From: Epiperipatus broadwayi
Taxonomy: Eukaryota > Onychophora > Udeonychophora > Euonychophora > Peripatidae
Assembly (NCBI GenBank): GCA_028023455.1
Contig: JAQFVV010000183.1
Location: 928,001 to 992,000 of the forward strand
Length of the DNA stretch: 64,000 nucleotides
Direction of reading: 5' to 3'
Both the position numbers and the translations under genes were made by a program. The notes under the pieces are model-generated. The model made no database searches. It was not told the origin of the DNA and saw nothing but the letters and a program-made list of their open reading frames with translations. Shown here piece by piece: positions 1 to 9,945 of this stretch (the stretch's first letter is position 1; each line of letters opens with the position of its first letter).

Positions 1-470
1 TTAGGAGAGATGAGCATGCTAATGCAGTTAAACAACACTCATCATCATCAGCACTCTCACTCCATACTATAGATTCAGGTCATAAAATTGATTTTTCTAG
101 TACCAGGATCATATCCAGATGTGATAATCTCTACCAATGCAAAATTAGAGAAGCCATTGAGATACTTAAAAGGCCAGATTGTATCAATAAGTGAGATGAT
201 ACATGTAAACTTCCTCCTATTTGGGAAGATTTTTTTAAAAAAACATTCCTAAATTTAACATTTTTTGCTATTGGTGGAATTTTAACATTTTATTCAAATC
301 AGTGATTGTAGCGCCTCTACAGCCATCTTTGTACCTTTTATAACTCTGTGGATGGCTTGTGTGACCAAGTCAAAACGTCAGTATATTAATATTAAAAGTT
401 TTTAACATGGATGAACCCGCAAAATATGTATTTTATATATTTAACCCGTGCAAATCTTCGTTTTAACATA
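1..470 (+). mobile_element. 3' end of a Penelope-like element (PLE2 lineage), cut by the window edge
   Basis: Base 1 aligns with base 54295 of the longer copy near 53.2 kb. The match continues collinearly, with scattered substitutions, to a (TA)n tract at about 470. The coding part is the end of the GIY-YIG endonuclease domain. Two changes damage it relative to the other copy: a Trp-to-Cys change at about 122, and a CGA-to-TGA change that makes a stop at 192-194, removing the last 13 or so residues. Several differences are CpG decay. The 3' untranslated part holds a hammerhead-like motif (346-379) and ends in a GATGAACC...AAAATATG motif just before the TA repeat. Upstream parts lie outside the window. 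Confidence 0.88.
346..379 (+). ncRNA. degenerate hammerhead-like ribozyme motif in PLE2 3' end
   Basis: The order is CUGUGGA (expected CUGANGA), then a 6-bp stem II GGCUUG/CAAGUC, then AAAA where GAAA is expected, then CGUC with cleavage expected after the C. The partner copy at 54640 keeps GAAA, so this copy has lost G12. Both copies have U in place of invariant A6, so activity is doubtful. Confidence 0.6.
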
Positions 471-479
471 TATATATAT

Positions 480-2230
480 ATATATGCACTGACAATCAGT
501 CAACATATTATAGTATGTGGCAAAAAAAGAAAAAAATATTTAATTAACTGTTGCTAGGGATTACCAAAAAAAAAATTTCTTGAACATTCAGAACCATGTG
601 TTTAAACTAGTCAAGTTCAATCTTAACTTGCAAATTATATCAAAGTCTGTTGTTCATATCTCAAATGATGTCCTCAGTTGCTTCTATTGTATGTTGCAGG
701 TTATTTGACAACTCTTTCTTAGAGCCTACCATAGAAATATTCAAAAGTTTGATAATTAAATGCCTGTAGAAGAATTTATTTTGAAAACTAGAAATCTTTC
801 TTCAAGATTGTTCTATCTCATTGTTTGATTATAAGATTCTCAACCATTCTTTCAAAATAATTTTTTAATAAATTTATACTAGGTATGAAACAAATGGTGA
901 AGACTTATCTGTTTATTGTTTGATCTCAAAAATATGTTTTTAGTGGGAAAAAAAATAAAGTCAAGAAAAACATGAAAATTATGTTTAACACTGAACTAAA
1001 TGGGTTAAAGATTTTTCAATGTTAATTTTTTAATCATTTTTTTCCTCACTAGAGGGCATCATTGTTTTCTTTCTATTTATTTTTAAACAAAATATAATTT
1101 ATCATTGATTATTTCTTTACACTTTTTAAATTTTTTTCAAAAACCTTAGTTTATAAAGTGAATGTTATCTAAAATCTAAAATATCACCTTTGATAATAAA
1201 AAAGAATAATAAGTGAAGAACAATAGAAATTTCAAAGCAAAAGAAGGTTTTGTTAGGAACAGATCCAGTTGATATCATATAAATATTCACTTTAATTATT
1301 TCTATTTAAAAGCTATTATATTATAAAACAGAATATAAACATTTAATATACATTGAGAAATAAATATTCAAAAATTTGCAAAAATAAATAGACAAGTGAA
1401 AAAAGAGTATAAATTCATTTACAGACTAATGTTGTACATGTACCTCCACAATTGCAATCATCTCTTTAATGATCATTTACATTTTGGTAACTCTTGAAGT
1501 CATCATTCAGAAATTCTGCCATCTAGGGGTCAAAATTATAAGCATATTTCAAACATTAAAAATAATTTCTAGCATCTTTTTAAATTGATTTTCTTATCAT
1601 TATCAAATGCAATGGGCATAATGATGAGAGTCCAGAAACCTGATTCACTGCTAGGTAAGAATTAAATTTAAATTCTTAATCTGCATTTTATACAACTAAT
1701 AATGCAAATTCATCCTTAAAAAAACTAGAAAATAATTTTGTATGCAAAATTTTTTTAATTTCATTTTTAAAATCTAATTGAAAATAAAATTTGGTTCTTT
1801 GATATACATATAATAATAAAAAATCAAGACAGATGTCACATGACATATGTATACACATTCATAGATAAAATCTTTAAATAGCCTTTAAAACTGCCATTAA
1901 ATATATTAAAGACTATCTTAGATGTCTAATGGCTATTAAAAACATTAAAGAAGTTAACATAGATCTCCATGCTTTCCAACTGTAGATAGTTTCTTCTTTT
2001 TTAAATTTTCTCTCTAAATATAATCACCTGAATAACTATTTATTAATGGATTAACTTAATGGCTAGCTAAATTGGCTAACATATAGCTAAATGAAAAGAT
2101 CCTAATCCAGCTTACTTTATATATAATTTTCCCATTGTATCTACAATCTCCAAATCTACTATTTCAATTATACATGAATAAAAATAAAGATATCAAAAAA
2201 TTAAAAATTAATATATATATATAGTAATCA
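480..2230. other. AT-rich intergenic sequence, nothing recognised
   Basis: No coding frame, tandem array or known repeat was found. A segment near 1825-1850 resembles the terminal motif of family A (GATGTCACATGACA) but is not followed by the rest of that unit. Confidence 0.5.
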
Positions 2231-2235
2231 AAACA

Positions 2236-2421
2236 AGTTATAAATTTTGTAACTTGCCTTTAAGCTTCCATTTTATGATCACTAGATGGAGCACCAATCA
2301 GCTCCAAACAAGCTTTGTTTACATAAGCGCCAAAAGAAATAGAATTTAAAATTTCTATCATTGTCATCCATGTCCAGACCAGCTGGTTTCGAGCTTATTG
2401 GCTCACATCAGTGAATATATA
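2236..2421 (-). repeat. family A ribozyme repeat, truncated copy
   Basis: It shares the CACTAGATGGAGC...AGCTC...AACAAGCTT block and the hammerhead region with the copies at 16.9 kb and 38.8 kb. It ends abruptly in a short (TA)n just past the ribozyme. Sense is minus, set by the ribozyme. Confidence 0.72.
2373..2415 (-). ncRNA. type I hammerhead ribozyme, family A
   Basis: On the minus strand: stem I UUCA/UGGA, CUGAUG with U at position 9, stem II GAGC/GCUC with a short loop, GAAA, stem III ACCAGCUGGU (fully self-complementary), cleavage site GUC. The only core departure is A9 to U, which is shared by other copies of this subfamily. Confidence 0.75.
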
Positions 2422-3460
2422 TATATATATAATTCAGAATGCAACTAATGGGTATTAATTTTGCAAAAGATCAGAAATATAGTAACAATGCACCTTTTTT
2501 CTCCCATTATAAATCTTTTGATATTTTACAGCACCCAAACTGCTGAAAATTTAAATATATATTAGCTTTAGTATCTATAGTTTAACTATACAAAAATACT
2601 TTTTGCATTCTATATAAATTCATTTTCTTAATAACATATAAATCTTTAAACTACTTGTACTTGATAATTTTTTGTATCGGTACAAAGTTTTTATTAGGCT
2701 TAAATTATTACTGATTATCATCATCTGTTTTTACATCTGTTAAAATGCATATTATTTTATTCAGTGTTTTTTTTTCCATTTAGAACATTAATGTAGCCTT
2801 TTTAAAAAAAATATTCATTTTATTAAGTGATTTCTAAGATAGGAAAACAGCACTTCACTAAAATTAGGCTTATTAATTTATACATATTTACTGAACTTGT
2901 TTTTTTTATTTTTAAATCTTTAAAGTAATAATTGTTAATAAAATCACTATTATATATTAAAATCTGTACTTTATAAACAGATATTAAAAGCACATAAGCA
3001 AATTGATATCCAAAATTTTATAATCATGTCAAGATTGGCATCAACTATCGTATGTATAATAATTTCATTAAATACAATTTTTTAATCCACTTTTTTCAAT
3101 GTAGTAAATTTTATTTATTCCTTGATAATATTTTTTTACAGTTTTAATTGGCCTGAAGGCTGTTTCAGACTTACAATTTTTAAACATATATGACGATGTA
3201 ATTAATACCTTTTTAATATATAACAATTCATTATAAATAATAAATATATAGTACATTATATAATTATCTATATATCTACATACTATATTATACATAATGC
3301 AATTATATTTTAACCAATCCAACAAGTGTACCTATACAATTTTTAAATAACTTTGCAAATATTATACTTGATTGTATTAATATTTTCATCTAAATCTTTA
3401 AATGTTTATATGGATTGATATTACAATGATAAATAGAAATAAAAAGATAATATCCATTAG
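2422..3460. other. AT-rich sequence, nothing recognised
   Basis: Low-complexity A/T sequence with poly-T and poly-A runs. The short reading frame around 3068-3325 is very AT-biased and has no family resemblance. Confidence 0.5.
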
Positions 3461-3462
3461 AG

Positions 3463-3592
3463 ATAAATTTTAACTTTTGATGTTACTAAGAAATTATGAT
3501 TTTCTACTAATTAACAATGCATGAGGCTAACTAAGTTTTTCTCATAAACATATAATAGCTCATTTGTTGGGGGTTTTTAAAATAAAAGAAGT
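3463..3592 (+). repeat. dispersed repeat G, copy 1
   Basis: It matches 8063-8190 and, partly, 8214-8260. Shared blocks include TTTTGATGTTACTAAG, CTACTAATTAA and TCATTTGTTGG followed by AAATAAAAGAA. The two copies flank the PLE palindrome plus RTE block, so that block may be nested within or beside this repeat. Confidence 0.55.
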
Positions 3593-3623
3593 CCATTTAA
3601 TAAATATCTCTTCATTTTTACTC

Positions 3624-3630
<7 letters not shown>

Positions 3631-3663
<33 letters not shown>

Positions 3664-3700
3664 TTCAAAACAATAAAATATATATATATATATATATATA
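3631..3700. repeat. (TA)n microsatellite, duplicated with a short spacer
   Basis: Two TA tracts are separated by a repeated ATTATTCAAAACAATAAAAT block. They form the outer left border of the PLE palindrome. Confidence 0.9.
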
Positions 3701-3757
3701 ATTATTCAAAACAATAAAATAATTAATACAGTAACAATATTTTAAACAAATATATAC

Positions 3758-3816
3758 CAATTTAATAGAAGTACTTTCAACTATCTATGTAGTCGTTGTC
3801 AACTAGACTCAAATTG
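3758..3816 (-). ncRNA. hammerhead-like motif in the left PLE1 arm
   Basis: Mirror image of the motif at 6140-6198, with the same sequence on the minus strand. The fold is described there. Confidence 0.5.
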
Positions 3817-3864
3817 TATTAGAAAAAACCGTTACAAATGTAAACAAAAGCAATACATCATACA

Positions 3865-4926
3865 TCAATTTTCCCACAATTCATTAATTTTTATATTGGC
3901 TGTCTGTCTATTTATCAACTGTTGCTTTTCACTTTTTATTAACATAGCTTCTTTAATTTTGCGTTTATTATTATTTCTTTCAATACACAGAATTTTAACT
4001 TTATTAAAATCAAAATCAAAACCATAATTACATGTTACATTATGATCAAAAAATACTGATGGTGATACTTCATCATTTCTAACATTCTCTTGTCTTGATT
4101 TTTGCACTCGTTTATATAATAACAAATGCTCCCTTGATCTTTTCTCCAATGTACATCGAGATTCCCCAATATATGCCTTTCCACAAAAACATAGCCATTT
4201 ATATATTGCACAACTTTGATTTAAAATACCACACCTATTTTTTGAATTATTTATTAATCTATTTAAATTAGGAGTAGTATAAAATGCAACTCGACATATA
4301 TTTTTATATATCTGTTTTATAAATTTAACCTGTTCATTACAAATAAATGGTATTGATATCCAAGTATATTTTATTTTATCAATATCTATAGCATCTAAAA
4401 TATTTCTATTATTATTAAACTTAGTAACAATATTATAAATTAATTTATGATCATATCCAACATTTAACAAATCCATAATAAATACATTTATGTTACTTAT
4501 TTTATCAGAACTATATTTACATAATTTATTATTCCTAAATAAAAATGATTTTAAACTGGATAATTTATGTGCAATTGGCACATTTGAATACCAAGGAATA
4601 TATCCTCTTTTTTCAATATCTTTTATTACCATACAATAATCTAATTTATTTTTATTACGTGTAACTTTAATATCTAAATACTGAATTGACTTTTTTTCTT
4701 CAAAAGATTTACTCCATTTTAAACCTTCTAAACTATTTAATTCATTGAATAATACATTTATAATATCTAAACTTCCACAAACGAAAACATCATCAACATA
4801 TCTGTAATAAATTTTAATACCTTGGCAATATATATTAGTATTAAGAATTATATCTTCATATCTTGATACCACAAAACTACATATTTGTGAAACTACAGGA
4901 AGTCCCATAGGCCATCCATAATCCAT
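3865..4926 (-). CDS. PLE1 reverse transcriptase/GIY-YIG endonuclease, N-terminally truncated (left arm)
   Basis: Back half of a Penelope-like polyprotein, which reverse transcribes element RNA and nicks target DNA. Residues 1-20 cover the PMGLP motif region of the RT. YVDD (43-46) is the catalytic aspartate box. A Cys cluster (C232, C239, C247, C249) leads into a GIY-YIG-type domain with AIYKW at 240-244 and AYIGES at 251-256, and E327 lies where the metal-binding glutamate is expected. The methionine at 4926 is not a true start: the frame stays open upstream through FNENYYK to the palindrome centre, and the RT fingers and motif A are absent. The frame is otherwise intact, so the truncation is recent. 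It differs from the right arm at residue 286 (Glu, not Asp). Confidence 0.9.
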   Translation of the reverse strand: MDYGWPMGLPVVSQICSFVVSRYEDIILNTNIYCQGIKIYYRYVDDVFVCGSLDIINVLFNELNSLEGLKWSKSFEEKKSIQYLDIKVTRNKNKLDYCMVIKDIEKRGYIPWYSNVPIAHKLSSLKSFLFRNNKLCKYSSDKISNINVFIMDLLNVGYDHKLIYNIVTKFNNNRNILDAIDIDKIKYTWISIPFICNEQVKFIKQIYKNICRVAFYTTPNLNRLINNSKNRCGILNQSCAIYKWLCFCGKAYIGESRCTLEKRSREHLLLYKRVQKSRQENVRNDEVSPSVFFDHNVTCNYGFDFDFNKVKILCIERNNNKRKIKEAMLIKSEKQQLINRQTANIKINELWEN

Positions 4927-5029
4927 TTTATAATAATTTTCATTAAATATAGCATATATATTTGTAAATGATGTATTATATTTTATTGATAAAAATATAT
5001 ATGCTATATTTAATGAAAATTATTATAAA

Positions 5030-6091
5030 ATGGATTATGGATGGCCTATGGGACTTCCTGTAGTTTCACAAATATGTAGTTTTGTGGTATCAAGATATGA
5101 AGATATAATTCTTAATACTAATATATATTGCCAAGGTATTAAAATTTATTACAGATATGTTGATGATGTTTTCGTTTGTGGAAGTTTAGATATTATAAAT
5201 GTATTATTCAATGAATTAAATAGTTTAGAAGGTTTAAAATGGAGTAAATCTTTTGAAGAAAAAAAGTCAATTCAGTATTTAGATATTAAAGTTACACGTA
5301 ATAAAAATAAATTAGATTATTGTATGGTAATAAAAGATATTGAAAAAAGAGGATATATTCCTTGGTATTCAAATGTGCCAATTGCACATAAATTATCCAG
5401 TTTAAAATCATTTTTATTTAGGAATAATAAATTATGTAAATATAGTTCTGATAAAATAAGTAACATAAATGTATTTATTATGGATTTGTTAAATGTTGGA
5501 TATGATCATAAATTAATTTATAATATTGTTACTAAGTTTAATAATAATAGAAATATTTTAGATGCTATAGATATTGATAAAATAAAATATACTTGGATAT
5601 CAATACCATTTATTTGTAATGAACAGGTTAAATTTATAAAACAGATATATAAAAATATATGTCGAGTTGCATTTTATACTACTCCTAATTTAAATAGATT
5701 AATAAATAATTCAAAAAATAGGTGTGGTATTTTAAATCAAAGTTGTGCAATATATAAATGGCTATGTTTTTGTGGAAAGGCATATATTGGGGAATCTCGA
5801 TGTACATTGGAGAAAAGATCAAGGGAGCATTTGTTATTATATAAACGAGTGCAAAAATCAAGACAAGAGAATGTTAGAAATGATGATGTATCACCATCAG
5901 TATTTTTTGATCATAATGTAACATGTAATTATGGTTTTGATTTTGATTTTAATAAAGTTAAAATTCTGTGTATTGAAAGAAATAATAATAAACGCAAAAT
6001 TAAAGAAGCTATGTTAATAAAAAGTGAAAAGCAACAGTTGATAAATAGACAGACAGCCAATATAAAAATTAATGAATTGTGGGAAAATTGA
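5030..6091 (+). CDS. PLE1 reverse transcriptase/GIY-YIG endonuclease, N-terminally truncated (right arm)
   Basis: Same protein as the left arm apart from Asp at residue 286. The open frame reaches back to about 4991 at the palindrome centre, so the ATG at 5030 is internal to the original protein. RT motif order is PMGLP, YVDD, then the thumb-like segment, Cys cluster, and GIY-YIG domain with YIGES and a C-terminal catalytic-type Glu. The RT N-terminal half is missing, so it should not act alone. The 3' untranslated region (6092-6270) contains a hammerhead-like fold and runs into (TA)n. Confidence 0.9.
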   Translation: MDYGWPMGLPVVSQICSFVVSRYEDIILNTNIYCQGIKIYYRYVDDVFVCGSLDIINVLFNELNSLEGLKWSKSFEEKKSIQYLDIKVTRNKNKLDYCMVIKDIEKRGYIPWYSNVPIAHKLSSLKSFLFRNNKLCKYSSDKISNINVFIMDLLNVGYDHKLIYNIVTKFNNNRNILDAIDIDKIKYTWISIPFICNEQVKFIKQIYKNICRVAFYTTPNLNRLINNSKNRCGILNQSCAIYKWLCFCGKAYIGESRCTLEKRSREHLLLYKRVQKSRQENVRNDDVSPSVFFDHNVTCNYGFDFDFNKVKILCIERNNNKRKIKEAMLIKSEKQQLINRQTANIKINELWEN

Positions 6092-6139
6092 TGTATGATG
6101 TATTGCTTTTGTTTACATTTGTAACGGTTTTTTCTAATA

Positions 6140-6198
6140 CAATTTGAGTCTAGTTGACAACGACTACATAGATAGTTGAAAGTACTTCTATTAAATTG
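6140..6198 (+). ncRNA. hammerhead-like motif in PLE1 3' UTR with U3-A8 in place of C3-G8
   Basis: Outer stem I is CAAUUU/AAAUUG and inner stem I is UAG/CUA, separated by an internal loop. The core UUGACAA matches CUGANGA except C3 to U and G8 to A. These are the two bases that pair in the hammerhead core, so the change is compensatory. One extra C precedes stem II GACUA/UAGUU, followed by GAAA, a palindromic AGUACU stem III, and a CUU cleavage triplet. Confidence 0.52.
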
Positions 6199-6297
6199 GT
6201 ATATATTTGTTTAAAATATTGTTACTGTATTAATTATTGTATTGTTTTGAATAATTATATATATTTTATTATAATTGGAATACAGACATTGATTAAT

Positions 6298-6298
6298 A

Positions 6299-6337
<39 letters not shown>

Positions 6338-6343
6338 TTTCAT

Positions 6344-6382
<39 letters not shown>
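6298..6382. repeat. (TA)n microsatellites at the right border of the PLE palindrome
   Basis: Two TA tracts are separated by AATATTATTTCATCAA. They directly abut the 5' side of the RTE relic. Confidence 0.9.
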
Positions 6383-6384
<2 letters not shown>

Positions 6385-6389
6385 ATAAG

Positions 6390-8030
6390 AAAAAAAAGAT
6401 GGCATTATTTCTAAAAAGAGAGATGACATCATGAAATATGTAGAAGACTTCTATCAAGAATTATATAGTAATAAAGAACAAGTACCTCCTATACATATTA
6501 TATCTTCTTTATTGCCCAGAATTTTGAATGAGGAGGTGAGACATGCAATTAAATTTATGAAGAAAGGGAAGGCTCTAGGTAATGGTGGAATTATAATTGA
6601 TATATTAAAAGAAGTAGGTGAAGAAATAGAATTTTTTTTAGCAAAGTTATATTCCAAATGTCTAAATGATAAAGATGTACCAGATGATTGGAAGAATGCA
6701 GTATTAATATTAATATTTTAAAAAGATGATAAAGAAGATATTAGAAATTACAGACCTATCAGTCTTTTATCAGTTTTATACAAAATTTTTACTAAGATAA
6801 TTACAACTCATCTACAGAGAACACTGGACTTTCACCAATCAAGAGAACCAAACTGGGTTTAAAAGTGGTTTTAGTACAGTAGATCATATCCAGGTATTGA
6901 GAGAAGTTATATAAAGGACAAATGAATATGAGTTGCCATTATGCTTAGGATTTGTAGATTATGAAAATGCATTTGATTCTATAAACATTTCTTCAGTGAT
7001 TAAAGCATTGGAGCATCAAGGTATAGATCCAGGATATTGTCATATTTTAAAGAATATTTATAAAAATGCAACAGCAACAATTAGGTTACATAATGATACT
7101 GGGAAAGTCAACATTGAGAAGGGTTTAAGACAGGGTTACTCCATATCTTCAAAACTTTTTATGGCAGTACTGCAAGAAGTATTTTGTGGATTAAAATGGC
7201 AAGCTAAAGGAGTGAAAGTAAATAGAGAGTATTTAAGTCATTTAGATTTTGCAGATGATGTAGTTGTTTTTGCAAATAATGCTTTAGAGTTACAGGAAAT
7301 GTTGCAGGAGTTATCAGATGGAAATAGAAAAGTAGGACTAAAGATAAATGTTAAAAAGACTAAAGTAATGTTTAATAGATTTTCTCAAAATATGAAAATA
7401 AAGATTGATTATGATGAATTAGAATAAGTTAATAGTTACAAATACCTTGGTCAGATTATTAATACAGATGGAAACATAATGGATGAAATTAATCATAGAA
7501 TTAAACTTGGTTGGAGTGCTTTTGGTAGAAATAACTTGATACTGAAAGGAAATATGCCTATGTGTTTGAAAAGGAAGGTTTTTAATAAATGTGTTTTGCC
7601 AGTTCTAACTTATGGATCTGAGACTTGGACACATAATAGAAGAGCAATACAGAGACTTCAAACCACTCAAAGAAGTATGGAGAGATGCATGTTGGGAGTA
7701 ACAAGAAATAATTGAAAATGCAATGTATGGGTAAGAGAACAAACAGGTATTACTGATCTCCTTGAAAAAATTAAAAGACTGAAGTGGAGTTGGGCTGGAC
7801 ATATTTCTAGAAGAGATGATAACAGATGGACAGTTGAAATTTTAATCTGGATTCCAAAAGATTGTAAAAAACCCAGAAAGAGACCACATGTGAGATGGAT
7901 GGATGAAATAAGAAAGTGTGAAGGGGCGATGTGGAGAAGAGAAGCTAAACATGAGAAAAGATGGATTGAACTTGGAGAGACCTTCATCCTGCAGTGGATT
8001 GATGATGATGATGATACACTGTAATAAAAA
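6390..8030 (+). pseudogene. RTE-like non-LTR retrotransposon, 5'-truncated and frame-broken
   Basis: Reverse transcriptase of a LINE of the RTE-like type. In order: the linker ending in EDFYQELYSNKEQ (about 6440), NYRPISLLSVLYKI (about 6747, in another frame after a stop at 6719), a GFKSGFSTVDHIQ-like block (about 6855), FVDYENAFDS (6950), LRQGYSISSKLF (7122), FADD catalytic box (7249), YGSETWT (7611), and the C-terminal KWSWAGHI...GRDDNRW-type region (7780-8010), ending in QWIDDDDD over a (GAT)n tail. At least three frame breaks or stops make it non-functional. The endonuclease end is missing, replaced by the (TA)n and PLE border. Confidence 0.85.
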
Positions 8031-8062
8031 ATAGAATTGAGAAGATTATATCTATATAAACA

Positions 8063-8260
8063 GAGATAACTTTCAGCTTTTGATGTTGTTAAAAAATTTA
8101 TCAATTACTACTAATTAATAATCCCTGCATCTAAACAGTTTTCTCTTTAACCTATGATAGGTCTTTTGTTGGAGTTTTTTTTAAATAAAAGAAAATTCTA
8201 TTCATGCAAATAAAGATAACTTTCAGTTTTTGATGTTACTAAGAAATTATCAATTATTAC
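8063..8260 (+). repeat. dispersed repeat G, copies 2 and 3 in partial tandem
   Basis: GATAACTTTCAG followed by TTTTGATGTT occurs at about 8063 and again at about 8214, roughly 150 bp apart. The second copy is truncated at about 8260. Both match 3463-3592. Confidence 0.6.
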
Positions 8261-9000
8261 TTTATGTTTATATAACACTTAACCATTCCATTATTAAATT
8301 TATTCATTTTTATCGCTTTAAATACTCTAATTTTATTCATGCATTATCTAATTATAATACAATCTCATATTTAATTTTATATATATATATATCATTTAAT
8401 TTTATTTTTAACCATTAAGTTTTGTAACTGACAATTTTTTAAAGCAGATAATTTTGTAAATTTTTTTATATTTTATTTTATATACTACCTCTCTCTGGGA
8501 GTATATTTTAAATTTATGTATTTAAGTTTTATGAAATCAATTTTTATAAAAGAATCTTTAAGCCTAAGTCTTTATTTAAACTTGGTCTAATATTGCTAAT
8601 AGGGATAGCTACTTTAAATTTTCTATTCCTTCTATTGTTAGTATAATAAATCATTTTTATATCATTTTTAAAATTATGCCCTATCTTTATTGATTGTAAA
8701 TAAATAGATGACTTATCATGTTTGTGTTGGATTAATAGCTATAAATGGAATTTTTTATTGTATCTACATAATTGTATTTGATAATTTTTGTCTGACAATT
8801 TTACATTTGTTTTCATATATTCTATTTAAGCAATTGTGTATATTTTAAATATATTTGTCTGATAAATTAAATATATTTTTGCTTTTTTATTTATCACTTT
8901 AAAGTTTATTACATCATGAATTTTTTTATTGATTTTATTAATTATTTTATTTATATTTTTTGTTATGTTGTTATTATAAATTTAAAATCTAATTGTTGTT
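8260..9000 (-). pseudogene. decayed PLE4, GIY-YIG domain and 3' UTR
   Basis: The minus strand encodes, with stops and shifts, RIYENKC (GIY-like, near 8835), then an HKHDKSSIYLQSI and IYYTNNRRNRKFK region, and PSLNKDLGLKD. The layout matches PLE endonuclease C-termini, and a second copy lies on the plus strand at 15.7-16.7 kb. The homology continues through the 3' UTR to about 8260. Upstream it breaks at about 9000, where microsatellite and F-repeat sequence begins. The RT half resumes at 12718, so one element appears split. Confidence 0.65.
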
Positions 9001-9001
9001 G

Positions 9002-9088
<87 letters not shown>
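9002..9088. repeat. compound trinucleotide microsatellite (TTA)n(TGA)n
   Basis: About ten ATT units are followed by about sixteen ATG units. On the minus strand it is the 3' tail of F repeat copy 1. Confidence 0.95.
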
Positions 9089-9089
<1 letters not shown>

Positions 9090-9480
9090 CCAAAGAGTAA
9101 ACTTTATTGAGACTCAAAAAAGGTTACATAAGTTACATTTAAAAACATGAGGTCTTAGATACAAATTGATTCATGATATTACATATGTAATAAAGGTTCA
9201 CAATCTTGATTGTAAGCATAAAGAAAACATGATTACATTAATTAAAAGAAAAATAATTATTACATAAGATACATATATCAAATTAGATTTACATAGAATT
9301 ATTTAATGTGATATTGGACAAATATGTGGAAATGTATGATAGTATGATTGAAAACCTGAAGAAGGGTTAAAGTTGGTGTTAGATTGACATATGGTCCCAA
9401 AACTATTGATCTCATTTGGCAAGAGTACTATAGTTTTCATAGTTAAGCCTTATTGTTCATTTATTACATAACTTCCATGT
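9089..9480 (-). repeat. F repeat, copy 1 (retroposon-like)
   Basis: Shares with three other copies (10391, 10790, 12231) the blocks CTTTATTGAGACTCAAAA, ACATAAGTTACAT and TTAGATACAAATTG, and a GTTAGATTGACATATGGT region. Read on the minus strand it ends with AATAAAG about 25 bases before the trinucleotide tail, as expected for a reverse-transcribed transcript with a simple-repeat tail. No protein was recognised. Confidence 0.7.
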
Positions 9481-9496
9481 GAAAAAAATGGAAAAA

Positions 9497-9945
9497 TACT
9501 AGTCAACATGAATTGCATATTGGGTCAATTGGAGAAACACTGGCTTAGCATGAATTGCAAAGTGGTAGAATGTAAAAACCCTAGTTTGCATTAATTGCAT
9601 CTTGGGAAAAAAGAAAAGTACTAGTTAGCTTGAATTCCATCCTGGAAAAATGGAAAAATACTACATCAGCATGGATTATATCTTGGGAAAATGGAAAAAC
9701 AGTTGTCAGCACAACTGCATTCTGGGGAAATAAAAAATACCAGTTCAGTATGAAATGTATCTTGGGAAAATGGAAAAACACCAGTTTCATGCATTGCACC
9801 CTGGGAAATACAAAACTACCAGATTAGCATAAATTGCATCTTGAGAAAAATAGAACAATAGTATTTGCCACAAATTGCATTTTTTGGCAAATGGAAAAAT
9901 ACTAGTCAGCATGGATTGAACATTGGGAAATAGAAAAAATTCAGA
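9497..9945. repeat. minisatellite, period about 42 bp, about 11 units
   Basis: The degenerate unit reads roughly ACTAGTCAGCATGAATTGCA then TCTTGGGAAAATGGAAAAA. Unit length varies from 38 to 43 bases. Two to three further units occur at 12601-12715, next to another F repeat. Confidence 0.85.

Larger units (their letters stand above)
3690..6266. repeat. large near-perfect palindrome of two head-to-head PLE copies
   Basis: Base i pairs with base 9956-i from about 3690/6266 inward to 4963/4993, with no indel seen. This leaves a 29-base spacer (4964-4992). Only isolated substitutions separate the arms, and only one residue differs across 353 codons. Both copies are truncated inside the RT domain at the centre, and their 3' ends point outward into (TA)n tracts. 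Such an inverted pair could arise at insertion (twin priming or two truncated copies), or could be an assembly or cruciform-related product. Confidence 0.93.

Noticed and set aside
3631-3700. CRISPR array or bacterial operon structure
   Set aside because: No spaced identical repeats. Broken LINE and PLE frames, CpG decay and animal-type repeats point to a eukaryotic nuclear genome.
7605-8104. Two minus-strand frames opposite the RTE
   Set aside because: Antisense to a recognised RT C-terminal region; no independent signal.
8916-9110. Frame encoding poly-Tyr and poly-Asp
   Set aside because: It is the trinucleotide microsatellite read in frame.
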